23,495 nt of DNA. Source: an uncultured Verrucomicrobiota bacterium. GTDB taxonomy: Bacteria > Verrucomicrobiota > Kiritimatiellia > CAIQIC01 > Lenti-01. A model generated the notes under the pieces. The model searched no databases, had not been told where the DNA came from, and saw only the letters and a list, made by a program, of their open reading frames with translations. Positions 1 to 6,900 of this stretch are shown one piece after another; the stretch's first letter is position 1; each line of letters opens with the position of its first letter. The DNA lies in NCBI GenBank assembly GCA_938003985.1, contig CALKWZ010000066.1, positions 1-23,495 on the forward strand, in the 5' to 3' direction. The position numbers and the translations under genes are program-made.

Positions 1-57
1 AGGCGTTGCACCCCTACGGCGCACAAAGTGCGCCGAGGGTGAACGCTGACGTTGGAC
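1..57 (+). repeat. attC site, truncated by the window edge
   Basis: Same 65-bp consensus as the three complete sites, with the first 8 bases (R'' side) outside the window. The central stem CGGCGCAC/GTGCGCCG has an AAA triloop where the others have AAG. The R' site GTTGGAC is at 51-57. It closes the cassette lying to the left of the window. Confidence 0.9.
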
Positions 58-61
58 ATGA

Positions 62-385
62 ATGATTGATATAAAAATGAAGAGCCCTTGGCTTATCGCC
101 CCATATATATTACAGGTGGCCTTAACTGGCGCATTGGCCTTGGCGTTATCAACCGTCAAGCCCCCCCTAAAAGAAGCGATTGATCTAGGCTTTTACTGCC
201 TTGCCTATTTCGCGGGAGCAGTCCTCCTTCTGCTCCCGATTTCCATTGCGCAAATGCTTCAGTCATTCAAAGCCATTAGCAACCGAACATTTCGAGCGGT
301 CTTTCTTATCACGTGCCTTGTGAATCTTGTGGTTACAATTTGGATTCCGCGAATTATTTGGGCGTTAGTCGGATTCACCGAGTGA
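62..385 (+). CDS. Integron cassette 1: small three-helix membrane protein
   Basis: Unrecognised protein of 107 residues. It has three hydrophobic segments at about residues 11-31, 41-63 and 80-103, separated by short polar loops (KPPLKE; QSFKAISNRT), so it is very probably an inner-membrane protein. No catalytic motif is visible. The reading frame starts 4 bases after the R' site of the preceding attC, too close for a normal ribosome-binding site; an internal ATG at 77 (residue 6, MKSPW) is the other possible start. It fills cassette 52-458 almost completely and ends 15 bases before its own R'' site, as cassette genes usually do. Codon use is AT-richer than the chromosomal genes further right, which suggests separate ancestry. 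Function unknown. Confidence 0.75.
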   Translation: MIDIKMKSPWLIAPYILQVALTGALALALSTVKPPLKEAIDLGFYCLAYFAGAVLLLLPISIAQMLQSFKAISNRTFRAVFLITCLVNLVVTIWIPRIIWALVGFTE

Positions 386-399
386 AGAAAACAGAAAAT

Positions 400-464
400 G
401 TCCAACAAGGCGTTCCACCCCTACGGCGCACAAGGTGCGCCGAGGGTGAACGCTAACGTTGGGA
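400..464 (+). repeat. attC site of cassette 1
   Basis: A 65-bp imperfect palindrome. R'' is GTCCAAC at 400-406, the perfect central stem is CGGCGCAC (424-431) and GTGCGCCG (435-442) around an AAG triloop, and R' is GTTGGGA at 458-464. Outer L''/L' segments (AAGGCGTT near 407-414 and AACGCTAAC near 449-457) pair with unpaired bases, which is the known determinant of strand choice by integron integrases. Confidence 0.93.
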
Positions 465-639
465 TCAGAATAATGGGCTACCGCACGTGAAATGGACCCT
501 CCACCACCCTCTCGCAAAGAGCATCGACGACGCGGCCACGATTTCGGACAGGGCCAGGGCATGAACAGCCAAAATGAAAATCCCAACAATGCGTTCCACC
601 CTTACGGCGCACAAGGTGCGCCGAGGGTGAACGCTGACG
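459..639 (+). mobile_element. Integron cassette 2 (181 bp) without a clear gene
   Basis: Only about 120 bp lie between the attC sites, and no convincing self-contained gene is present. A 6-codon frame (475-492) is followed by an ATG at 492 whose frame runs PPPP-rich, crosses the attC and stops at 660-662 in the next cassette, giving 56 residues. Its last half is simply the translated attC (NNAFHPYGAQGAPRVNADV). I consider this weak as a gene. The cassette may be non-coding, carry a promoter or small RNA, or be a deletion remnant. Confidence 0.7.
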
Positions 640-645
640 TTCGAA
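581..645 (+). repeat. attC site of cassette 2
   Basis: 65 bp with R'' TCCCAAC at 581-587 and R' GTTCGAA at 639-645. The central stem with AAG triloop is identical to the neighbouring sites. It differs from them at only a few positions outside R'/R'' (AATGCGTT instead of AAGGCGTT; CCCTTACGG instead of CCCCTACGG). Confidence 0.92.
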
Positions 646-658
646 TTAAGAAATATAG

Positions 659-862
659 ATGAGATATTTCGGAGTAATCGTATTTGGCGCGGCGATGGCG
701 CTATCTGCCCTCGCCGTCCTATGGCTATCTCACGGCGCCGGCGCGACCGATGGATGGTCTTCGGTCATGGGCATAGCCATTTCGCCCTTCCTTTATATGA
801 TATTTGTAGGCCCATTCGCGCTCCTCTTTGTAGCAGCATTAATCAGAAGCAGAAATAAATGA
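659..862 (+). CDS. Integron cassette 3: small two-helix membrane protein
   Basis: Unrecognised 67-residue protein with two strongly hydrophobic segments (about residues 5-25 and 38-62) joined by a short Gly/Ala/Asp-containing loop, and a positively charged tail (RSRNK). By the positive-inside rule the C-terminus is probably cytoplasmic. The gene fills the 285-bp cassette 640-924: its ATG is 14 bases after the R' site and its stop almost touches its own R'' (866). No Shine-Dalgarno match is obvious. It shares size class and membrane character with cassette 1 but not sequence. Function unknown; a small toxin, immunity or holin-like role cannot be told apart from other small membrane proteins by sequence alone. 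Confidence 0.75.
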   Translation: MRYFGVIVFGAAMALSALAVLWLSHGAGATDGWSSVMGIAISPFLYMIFVGPFALLFVAALIRSRNK

Positions 863-865
863 GAA

Positions 866-930
866 TTCGAACAAGGCGTTGCACCACTACGGCGCACAAG
901 GTGCGCCGAGGGTGAACGCTGACGTTGGGC
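866..930 (+). repeat. attC site of cassette 3
   Basis: 65 bp with R'' TTCGAAC at 866-872 and R' GTTGGGC at 924-930, and the same CGGCGCAC-AAG-GTGCGCCG hairpin. This is the last complete attC in the array. Confidence 0.92.
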
Positions 931-940
931 TCATAAGAAT

Positions 941-1282
941 ATGAAGAAATATGCCACCTTTTTCGGCGTGATTGCCGTCCTCTCCCTATCGGCTCCCTGC
1001 ATGGGCGCCGATGAATTAACTCCGCTAATATCCGAGATCATTACCGAGTGGGAGAAGATTAAGCCCGGAATGACGCGCGCGGAACTTTATGAGGTTTTTG
1101 GCCCCGAAGGGGGGTTGTCAACGGCCAAGAGCCGAACATTTGCGCATCGCGACTGCGCCTATATAAAAGTCGACGTCACCTTCACCCTCTCGAAGCCGGA
1201 TCAGTACGTTTTGGACGAACGGCCCACAGACGTCATCCGCGACATCTCCCGTCCATATTTGCAATGGAGCATCAGCGATTGA
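941..1282 (+). CDS. Integron cassette 4: exported BamE/OmlA-like small protein
   Basis: 113 residues with a clear Sec signal peptide (MKKYATFFGVIAVLSL...; likely cut after Ala23 in CMGA|DE). The mature part begins with 'EWEKIKPGMTRAELYEVFG' (residues 36-54), the helix-turn 'I..GMT..E....FG' pattern typical of BamE/SmpA/OmlA-fold periplasmic domains, and ends in 'DVIRDISRPYLQW' (97-109). Two Cys remain or are exposed (20 in the signal, 72 in the mature domain). It should act in the periplasm or at the outer membrane; the actual partner is unknown. The ATG lies 11 bases after the R' site of the upstream attC, so this is a cassette gene, but no attC follows it. It is the last gene before the GC-rich chromosomal backbone resumes. 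Confidence 0.75.
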   Translation: MKKYATFFGVIAVLSLSAPCMGADELTPLISEIITEWEKIKPGMTRAELYEVFGPEGGLSTAKSRTFAHRDCAYIKVDVTFTLSKPDQYVLDERPTDVIRDISRPYLQWSISD

Positions 1283-1530
1283 CCCGAACAGCCGGGCCAA
1301 CGGTTCCATGGATCCGGCCACCGGGGGGCGGCCGCCTCCCGCTCTCCCGCCCTGCGTCGAAGAGGACCTCCGGCGCGGAAATCGTGTCCGGCCCCGGACA
1401 GCGGGCAGTGGCCGGGCGGGCGCGCCGCGCCGCGCGGAATCCGCGGTGATCGCCGATTTGCGCTTGAAATATGGCGTCCCTTGGCGGAAATTCGACGGCC
1501 GTTGAACCCCGCAATCCGAAGGAAAACCAC

Positions 1531-3204
1531 ATGGCCTCCAAGCAACGCACCAGCGACAGGATCCTGAAGGGCCCCGAGCGCGCCCCGCACCGCTCCCTCC
1601 TCTATGCCCTCGGTCTCTCCGCCGAGGAAATGAAGCGCCCGCTGATCGGCGTCGTTTCCGCCTTCAACGAAATCATTCCGGGGCACATCCACCTCGACAA
1701 GATCGCGGAAGCGGTCAAGGCGGGGGTGCGCATCGCGGGCGGCACGCCGATCCTGGTGCCGGCGATCGGCGTGTGCGACGGCATCGCGATGGGGCATCCG
1801 GGCATGCGGTACTCCCTGCCCTCCCGCGAGCTGATCGCGGATTCCTGCGAGACGCTGGCGCTGGCCCACTGCTTCGACGCGGTGGTGTACATCCCCAACT
1901 GCGACAAGATCGTGCCCGGCATGCTGATGGCGGCGGCGCGGACGAACATTCCGTCCATCGTGGTCAGCGGCGGCCCGATGCTCGGCGGCGATCTCGACGG
2001 GCGGCACCTGAGCCTGTCGAACGTGTTCGAGGCGGTCGGCGCCTGCAAGGCCGGCAAGATCGGCGAGAAGGAACTGACGGACTACGAAGAGACGGCCTGC
2101 CCCGGCTGCGGCTCGTGCTCGGGCATGTTCACGGCCAACTCGATGAACTGCCTCAGCGAGGCGATCGGCATGGCGCTGCCGGGCAACGGCACGATCCCGG
2201 CCGTGGCCGCGGCGCGCACGCGCCTGGCCAAGGAAGCGGGCATGCAGATCATGCAGGTGCTGGCGAAGAACCTGCGTCCGCGCGACGTGATGACGCCCGC
2301 GGCGTTCGCCAACGCCCTGCGCGTGGACATGGCCTTGGGCTGCTCGACCAACAGCGTCCTGCACCTGACGGCGATCGCCCACGAAGCGGGCGTGCCGATG
2401 CCGCTGAAGCGCATCAACGAAATCAGCGCCACGACGCCGAACCTGTGCCACCTGAGCCCGGCCGGCCCGGACCTGATCCAGGACCTGCACCTCGCCGGCG
2501 GCGTGCCGGCGGTGATGAAGCAGCTGGCCCAGGCGAAGCTGATCGACACGAAACTGGTCACCGTGACCGGCAAGACCGTGGCCCAGAACATCGCCGGCGC
2601 GGCCAACCGCAATCCCAAGGTGCTGCGTCCGATCCAGGATCCCTACAGCCCCACCGGCGGTCTGGCGGTGCTGTTCGGCAACGTCGCTCCCCGCGGCGGC
2701 GTGGTCAAGCGCTCGGCCGTCGCGCCGGAAATGCTGGTCAAGACCTGCACGGCGCGGGTATTCGACAGCGAGGAAGCGGCCATCGCGGCCATCTTCGGCG
2801 GCAAGATCCGGAAGGGCGACGTCGTGGTCATCCGCTACGAAGGCCCCAAGGGCGGCCCGGGCATGCGCGAGATGCTCGGCCCCACTTCCGCGCTGGCGGG
2901 CATGGGGCTGGACAAGGACGTGGCCTTGATCACCGACGGCCGGTTCAGCGGCGCCACCCGCGGCGCGGCCATCGGGCACGTCGCGCCGGAGGCGGCCGAC
3001 GGCGGCCCCATCGCGCTGGTGAAGAACGGCGACCAGATCGCCATCGACATCCCCGCCTACAAGATCAACCTGCTGGTCTCCGCCAAGGAACTCCAGGCGC
3101 GCGCCAAGAGGCTCAAGCCGTTCAAGTCGAACGTGCCGGGCGGCTGGCTGGCGCGCTACCAGCGGCTGGTCGGCCCGGCCGACATCGGCGCGGTGCTGCA
3201 GTAG
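1531..3204 (+). CDS. ilvD: Dihydroxy-acid dehydratase
   Basis: Catalyses dehydration of 2,3-dihydroxy-isovalerate and 2,3-dihydroxy-3-methylvalerate to the 2-oxo acids, the third common step of valine and isoleucine synthesis, in the cytoplasm, using an Fe-S cluster. Seen: 557 residues, normal for the family; 'CDGIAMGHPGMRYSLPSRE' (82-100); 'CDKIVPGM' (124-131); 'CPGCGSCSGMFTANSMNCL' (190-208); and the C-terminal 'LITDGRFSGATRG' signature. Cys124 and Cys196 are the expected cluster ligands. The frame extends upstream, but ATG 1531 is preferred because GAAGGAA (1518-1524) sits 6 bases before it and MASKQRTSDR matches family N-termini. It stands alone between the integron end and a strong terminator; other ilv genes are not nearby. 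Confidence 0.97.
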   Translation: MASKQRTSDRILKGPERAPHRSLLYALGLSAEEMKRPLIGVVSAFNEIIPGHIHLDKIAEAVKAGVRIAGGTPILVPAIGVCDGIAMGHPGMRYSLPSRELIADSCETLALAHCFDAVVYIPNCDKIVPGMLMAAARTNIPSIVVSGGPMLGGDLDGRHLSLSNVFEAVGACKAGKIGEKELTDYEETACPGCGSCSGMFTANSMNCLSEAIGMALPGNGTIPAVAAARTRLAKEAGMQIMQVLAKNLRPRDVMTPAAFANALRVDMALGCSTNSVLHLTAIAHEAGVPMPLKRINEISATTPNLCHLSPAGPDLIQDLHLAGGVPAVMKQLAQAKLIDTKLVTVTGKTVAQNIAGAANRNPKVLRPIQDPYSPTGGLAVLFGNVAPRGGVVKRSAVAPEMLVKTCTARVFDSEEAAIAAIFGGKIRKGDVVVIRYEGPKGGPGMREMLGPTSALAGMGLDKDVALITDGRFSGATRGAAIGHVAPEAADGGPIALVKNGDQIAIDIPAYKINLLVSAKELQARAKRLKPFKSNVPGGWLARYQRLVGPADIGAVLQ

Positions 3205-3225
3205 CGGCGGCGCGCTGGAAACGAG

Positions 3226-3255
3226 AGCGGCGCGGGAATTCCCGCGCCGCTTTTT
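3226..3255 (+). terminator. Intrinsic terminator of ilvD
   Basis: A perfect 26-bp palindrome (3226-3251; AGCGGCGCGGG-AATT-CCCGCGCCGCT) runs straight into a run of five T (3251-3255), 21 bases after the ilvD stop. It is a textbook Rho-independent terminator on the plus strand; the minus side lacks a comparable T-run. Confidence 0.9.
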
Positions 3256-3289
3256 CGTTATCCCGGGAACCGCCCGGGTTGCGGACCGC

Positions 3290-3541
3290 CTAGCTGGCCG
3301 GTTCGGCCGGCGGCGCGCACTTCGCGCCGCAGCCCGGCGAGCCCTTGTGCAGGCCGCACGCCGGACAGAGTTCCGCATCCGCCTTGCAGCAGTCCGCGGA
3401 TTTCGCGACCTCGCCGCACTTCGGACAGTTCTCCGCCGCGGCTTTTGCCTTGGCCTTGCTGCCGGGACAACACTGCGCCCAGGCCACGCTGCCGACCAGC
3501 CAAACGGCCACGGCCAATCCGATCACCAATGATTTCTTCAT
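3290..3541 (-). CDS. Cys-rich exported small protein
   Basis: 83 residues with a signal peptide (MKKSLVIGLAVAVWLVGSVAWA, likely cut after Ala22). The 61-residue mature part carries 10 Cys at 24, 25, 39, 42, 51, 52, 59, 62, 71 and 75, in the pattern CC-CPKC-CC-CPAC-CGAKC, interspersed with Lys/Ala. The two CPxC pairs look like rubredoxin/zinc-ribbon half-sites, so metal binding or a disulfide-rich fold outside the cytoplasm is plausible; this is inference only. The start is supported by AAAGGA about 8 bases upstream and by a promoter at 3582-3609. It is monocistronic, convergent with ilvD. I do not recognise a named family. Confidence 0.8.
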   Translation of the reverse strand: MKKSLVIGLAVAVWLVGSVAWAQCCPGSKAKAKAAAENCPKCGEVAKSADCCKADAELCPACGLHKGSPGCGAKCAPPAEPAS

Positions 3542-3902
3542 CTCAGTTTTTCCTTTCTTTGCAGAGGCGTCTTGTGAGCGGAACCTACGGCGGCGGCACG
3601 GGATGTCAAGCGGTTCGCTAGACTATCGACGGGGTGAACATACCTGCGGCCGGCGGCGGCTCCATACCGTGGCCCGAACAGCGGAACCGGGAGGACCCGC
3701 GGATCGGCTCCCACGCACGATTTCGGGAACCTTCGGGCCAGGGGCCGGCCAAGGAGCAACCGACACGTCTCATAATAATTGCCCGGCGGCGGAAAAAATC
3801 CTTGCGAAGTAAAACGTTTCGGTTAATCTGTTTTTCATATCTTCCGGCAGGCGCGTGTCTCCGGTTGGCGTTTCGGGTCCGAGCAAAGTACGGTTGGAAA
3901 TC
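3542..3902. other. 361-bp divergent intergenic region
   Basis: Between the divergent starts of the Cys-rich gene and the GH57-like gene. It holds the minus-strand promoter at 3582-3609 and, near the plus-strand gene, an AT-richer stretch (about 3770-3845) with a possible weak promoter, TTGCGA then TAATCT with a 16-bp spacer. No gene, RNA or repeat was recognised in the middle part. Confidence 0.5.
3582..3609 (-). promoter_or_regulatory. Promoter of the Cys-rich protein gene
   Basis: Reading the minus strand, a consensus -35 TTGACA (3609-3604) is followed after 16 bp by TAGGTT (3587-3582) as a weak -10. The predicted transcript would start about 35 bases before the ATG at 3541. No experimental support; the -35 match carries the call. 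Confidence 0.5.
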
Positions 3903-6900
3903 ATGAACACTGCACGCCGCATTCTCCCCTTGGCCGCGTGGGCCTTGGCCACCTTCACCCTCGGGTCCGGGCTGCCGTCCGACGCCCGCGCCAACGGCAA
4001 CGTGCACGTCACCCGTTTCTGGCACAACCACCAGCCGATCTACTGGCCGGAGTGGAACAGCAACGGCGACCAGAACAGCCGCGTGCAGTACGCGTGGGAT
4101 TCCATCGTGCTCAAGTCCGGCCAGAACTACGGCGGCATCAGCCCGGTTTTCCATCCCGAAAACAACCTGACGGACATCTTCGGGCTCGACGACCGCAAGA
4201 ACGCCTACCAGGGCGGGCCGCGCAATTCGCTGACCACGTTTTCGGGCGGCGGCTTCGCGCTGAGCTATTCGGGCTCGCTGATCGACAACGTCCGCCAGCT
4301 CGGCGGCGGCGGCAATCTCGGCTACGGCGGAAACTGGAACAGCGGCAACACGGAAGCGCGCGGCTGGGGCCGGCTGGATCTCGTCGGCTTCACCTACCAC
4401 CACTCGCTGGCGCCGCTGCTGCCGAAGGAAGTGTTCCGCAAGGAACTGCAGACCTTCAAGCAGGCCTGGTGGAAGGCCTGGGGCGGCCAGAGCGACCTGA
4501 GCGACCACTCGAAGGGTTTCTTCCCGACCGAGATGGGCTTCTCGCAGTCGCTGATCGACGTGCTGGTGGACGAAGGCTACGAGTGGTCGATCGTGGCCAG
4601 CCACCATCTGAGCCGCACCTGCCCGACCTATTTCAACAACTTCAATTTGGCGAACAACCAGTACGACATCATGTCCACGCCGCCGAACAAGGCGGACCTG
4701 CTGGGGCCCTCGCCGACGACGGGCTGGTGGTACGGGCAGCCGAACCCCGGCAACGCGGCCTGGAACGTGTCGCCCTTCGCCTACCAGCTGCACAAGGCGC
4801 AGTACGTGAATCCCGACACGGGCGCGACGAAGCAGATGTACCTCGTGCCGTCCGACGACGTCCTCAGCTACCGCTTCGGCTACGCCAACGAAGGCATCAG
4901 CAAGATCCAGAGCTACATTTCCCCCTTCGCGACGGACCCCAGCCGGCCCGTCGTCGTGATGCCCTCCTCCGACGGCGACAACGCCTGGGGCGGCGGCAGC
5001 AGCTCGTGGATGGAAGCCACGCCGCAGTATTTCAACGATTCCGCCGGCGCCGGCTACAACAAGAACACGCCGCAGGGCTTCGTGGACGCGGCCAAGGCGA
5101 ACGCCGACCTGGTGCACGTCGAAGACGGCGCGTGGATCTTCCCGGAAATGTGCTACGGCTCGCCGAACTTCCTGAAGTGGATCGAGCCGCCGCTCTACAA
5201 CGTCGCCATCGGCGCCACGAACCGCTACGGCAGCACGCAGGCGGATCTGGAAACGCCGGGCTTCGCGTTGAAGTTCTTCAGCTACGCCCCGCTGATGGCC
5301 GGCGCCAACTGGTGCATCACCGCCGAGCAGATCCTGCGCGACCAGGGCGGCGACGTGGCCGCCTGGAAGATCCAGGCGCCCTACGACTGGAACGGAACCT
5401 GGAACAGCCCCAACGACGTCGAGCTGGCCTGGCACGTCTATCTCGCCGGGCTCGATTCCGGCTTCAACTACTACGGCGGCCTCGGCAACGACGACGAGAA
5501 CAAGCCGGCGCTCGCCACCAAGCGCGCGGTCGACAAGCTGCAGTCCTTCATGTCCACCCGCATGAACCTGGACCAGACCCCGCCGACGGTCCTCAAGCCC
5601 CAGCGCTTTCCCTACAATCCCGGCGCCCACACCTTCGGCTGGTACAACTACGTCCCCGGCGGCGACACCCGCTACCTGAAGGTCATGCCCTCCGAGTTCT
5701 ACGTCTGGACGCACGCCTACGACGTCAACGGCATCACCAACCTCAGCCTCAAGGTCCGCGTGGACAACGACGGCGTCAATTCGCTCGCCAGCACCCACAA
5801 CGAAACCTACGCGGGCGGCGGCGAGGTCGGGTCCTGGATCACGATTCCCATGACCAAGCGCGTCCTGCCCAAGACCCGCACGGCGCTCAACGCCGCCGCG
5901 GCCAACGGCCAGATCGACTACTTCGTCTTCGATCCCGCCTTCTGGCCCAGCCCGGTCGTCGCCGACTACTATTTCGTCCAGATCAACGACGGCAACGTGC
6001 CCGGGTTCCGCGGCAAGCTGCTGGACTACTACGTCGAAGCCGCCGACGGCCGCGGCAACGTGTCCAAGTCCGACATCCAGCACGTGTGGGTGGAAAACGA
6101 CGGCGGCCAGAGCACGCTCAACCCGTCCGCGACGTTCGATCCGGCCGCGCCCTCCGACTGCGCGCCGGTCACGGTCAACTTCAACGCCGCGACCTCGCCG
6201 CTGGCGACCGCGGCGGTCGTGAACGTGTCCTACCACTTCTCCACCAACACGAACGACTGGGCGTCGGCCGCGATGACCCGCACGGGCTCCAACACGTTCA
6301 GCCACGTCTTCAACACCGTGCCCGACAACGCCCCGCAGCTGGAAGTGGCCTTCAACGACGGCGTCAACTGGGCCAACAACGGCGGCGGCAACTGGAAGGT
6401 CGCCATCCGCGACTGCGACGCGCCGGTCAACGGCGTCAACTTCATTCCCGCCGCGCCCAACGGCTGCGATCCGGTGACCATCCGCTACTACCCCGTCGGC
6501 CGGCCGCTGGCCACCGCCACGAGCGTCTTCATCCACGTCGGCCGCAACGGCTGGCAGGACGCCCTCGCCCCCGATCCGGCCATGACGAACGCGGGGACCT
6601 ATTGGGAATACGTCTACGTCCTGCCGACGAACACCACGGTCATCGACGTGGTCTTCAACAACGGCGCGGGCGTGTGGGACAACAACGGCGGCAGCGACTG
6701 GCACGTGGCGGTCACCAACTGCGGCGACGCCCCCGAGCCCCTGCCGGCCGTGACGCTCATCCCGACCAACCCCGGCGCGTGCGATCCGATCACCATCGTC
6801 TACAATCCCTCCGGCCGCGACCTGGTGGGCGCCAACCCCGTGAAGATCCACGTCGGCCGCAACGGCTGGCAGGACGTGATCCTGCCCAATCCCAGCATGG

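Larger units (their letters stand above)
1..1282 (+). mobile_element. Distal part of an integron gene-cassette array
   Basis: Four units are separated by near-identical imperfect palindromes with all the parts of attC sites: a 7-base R' site of the GTTRRRY type, a complementary R'' site, and a central hairpin. In each complete cassette the first bases are the exact complement of the R'' at its own end: GTTGGACAT (51-59) with ATGTCCAAC (398-406), GTTGGGAT (458-465) with ATCCCAAC (580-587), GTTCGAATT (639-647) with AATTCGAAC (864-872). This is the signature of circular cassettes inserted by recombination. With the crossover after the G of GTT, the cassettes are 52-458, 459-639, 640-924 and 925 onward. 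Base composition is clearly AT-richer than the GC-rich remainder. Attachment-site similarity across the array resembles sedentary chromosomal integrons. The integrase and attI are not in the window; from cassette orientation they should lie to the left. Confidence 0.93.

Noticed and set aside
365..589. 74-codon minus-strand frame across the attC between cassettes 1 and 2
   Set aside because: It translates the attC palindrome and overlaps the end of the cassette 1 gene; composition and position argue for chance.
1283..1530. Leader peptide or riboswitch upstream of ilvD
   Set aside because: No run of Leu/Ile/Val codons in a short frame, no attenuator-like hairpin with a T-run, and no recognised riboswitch core.
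1201..3378. 725-codon minus-strand frame opposite ilvD
   Set aside because: Low-complexity Arg/Ala/Val/Gly sequence, antisense to a fully conserved enzyme gene, with no ribosome-binding site.
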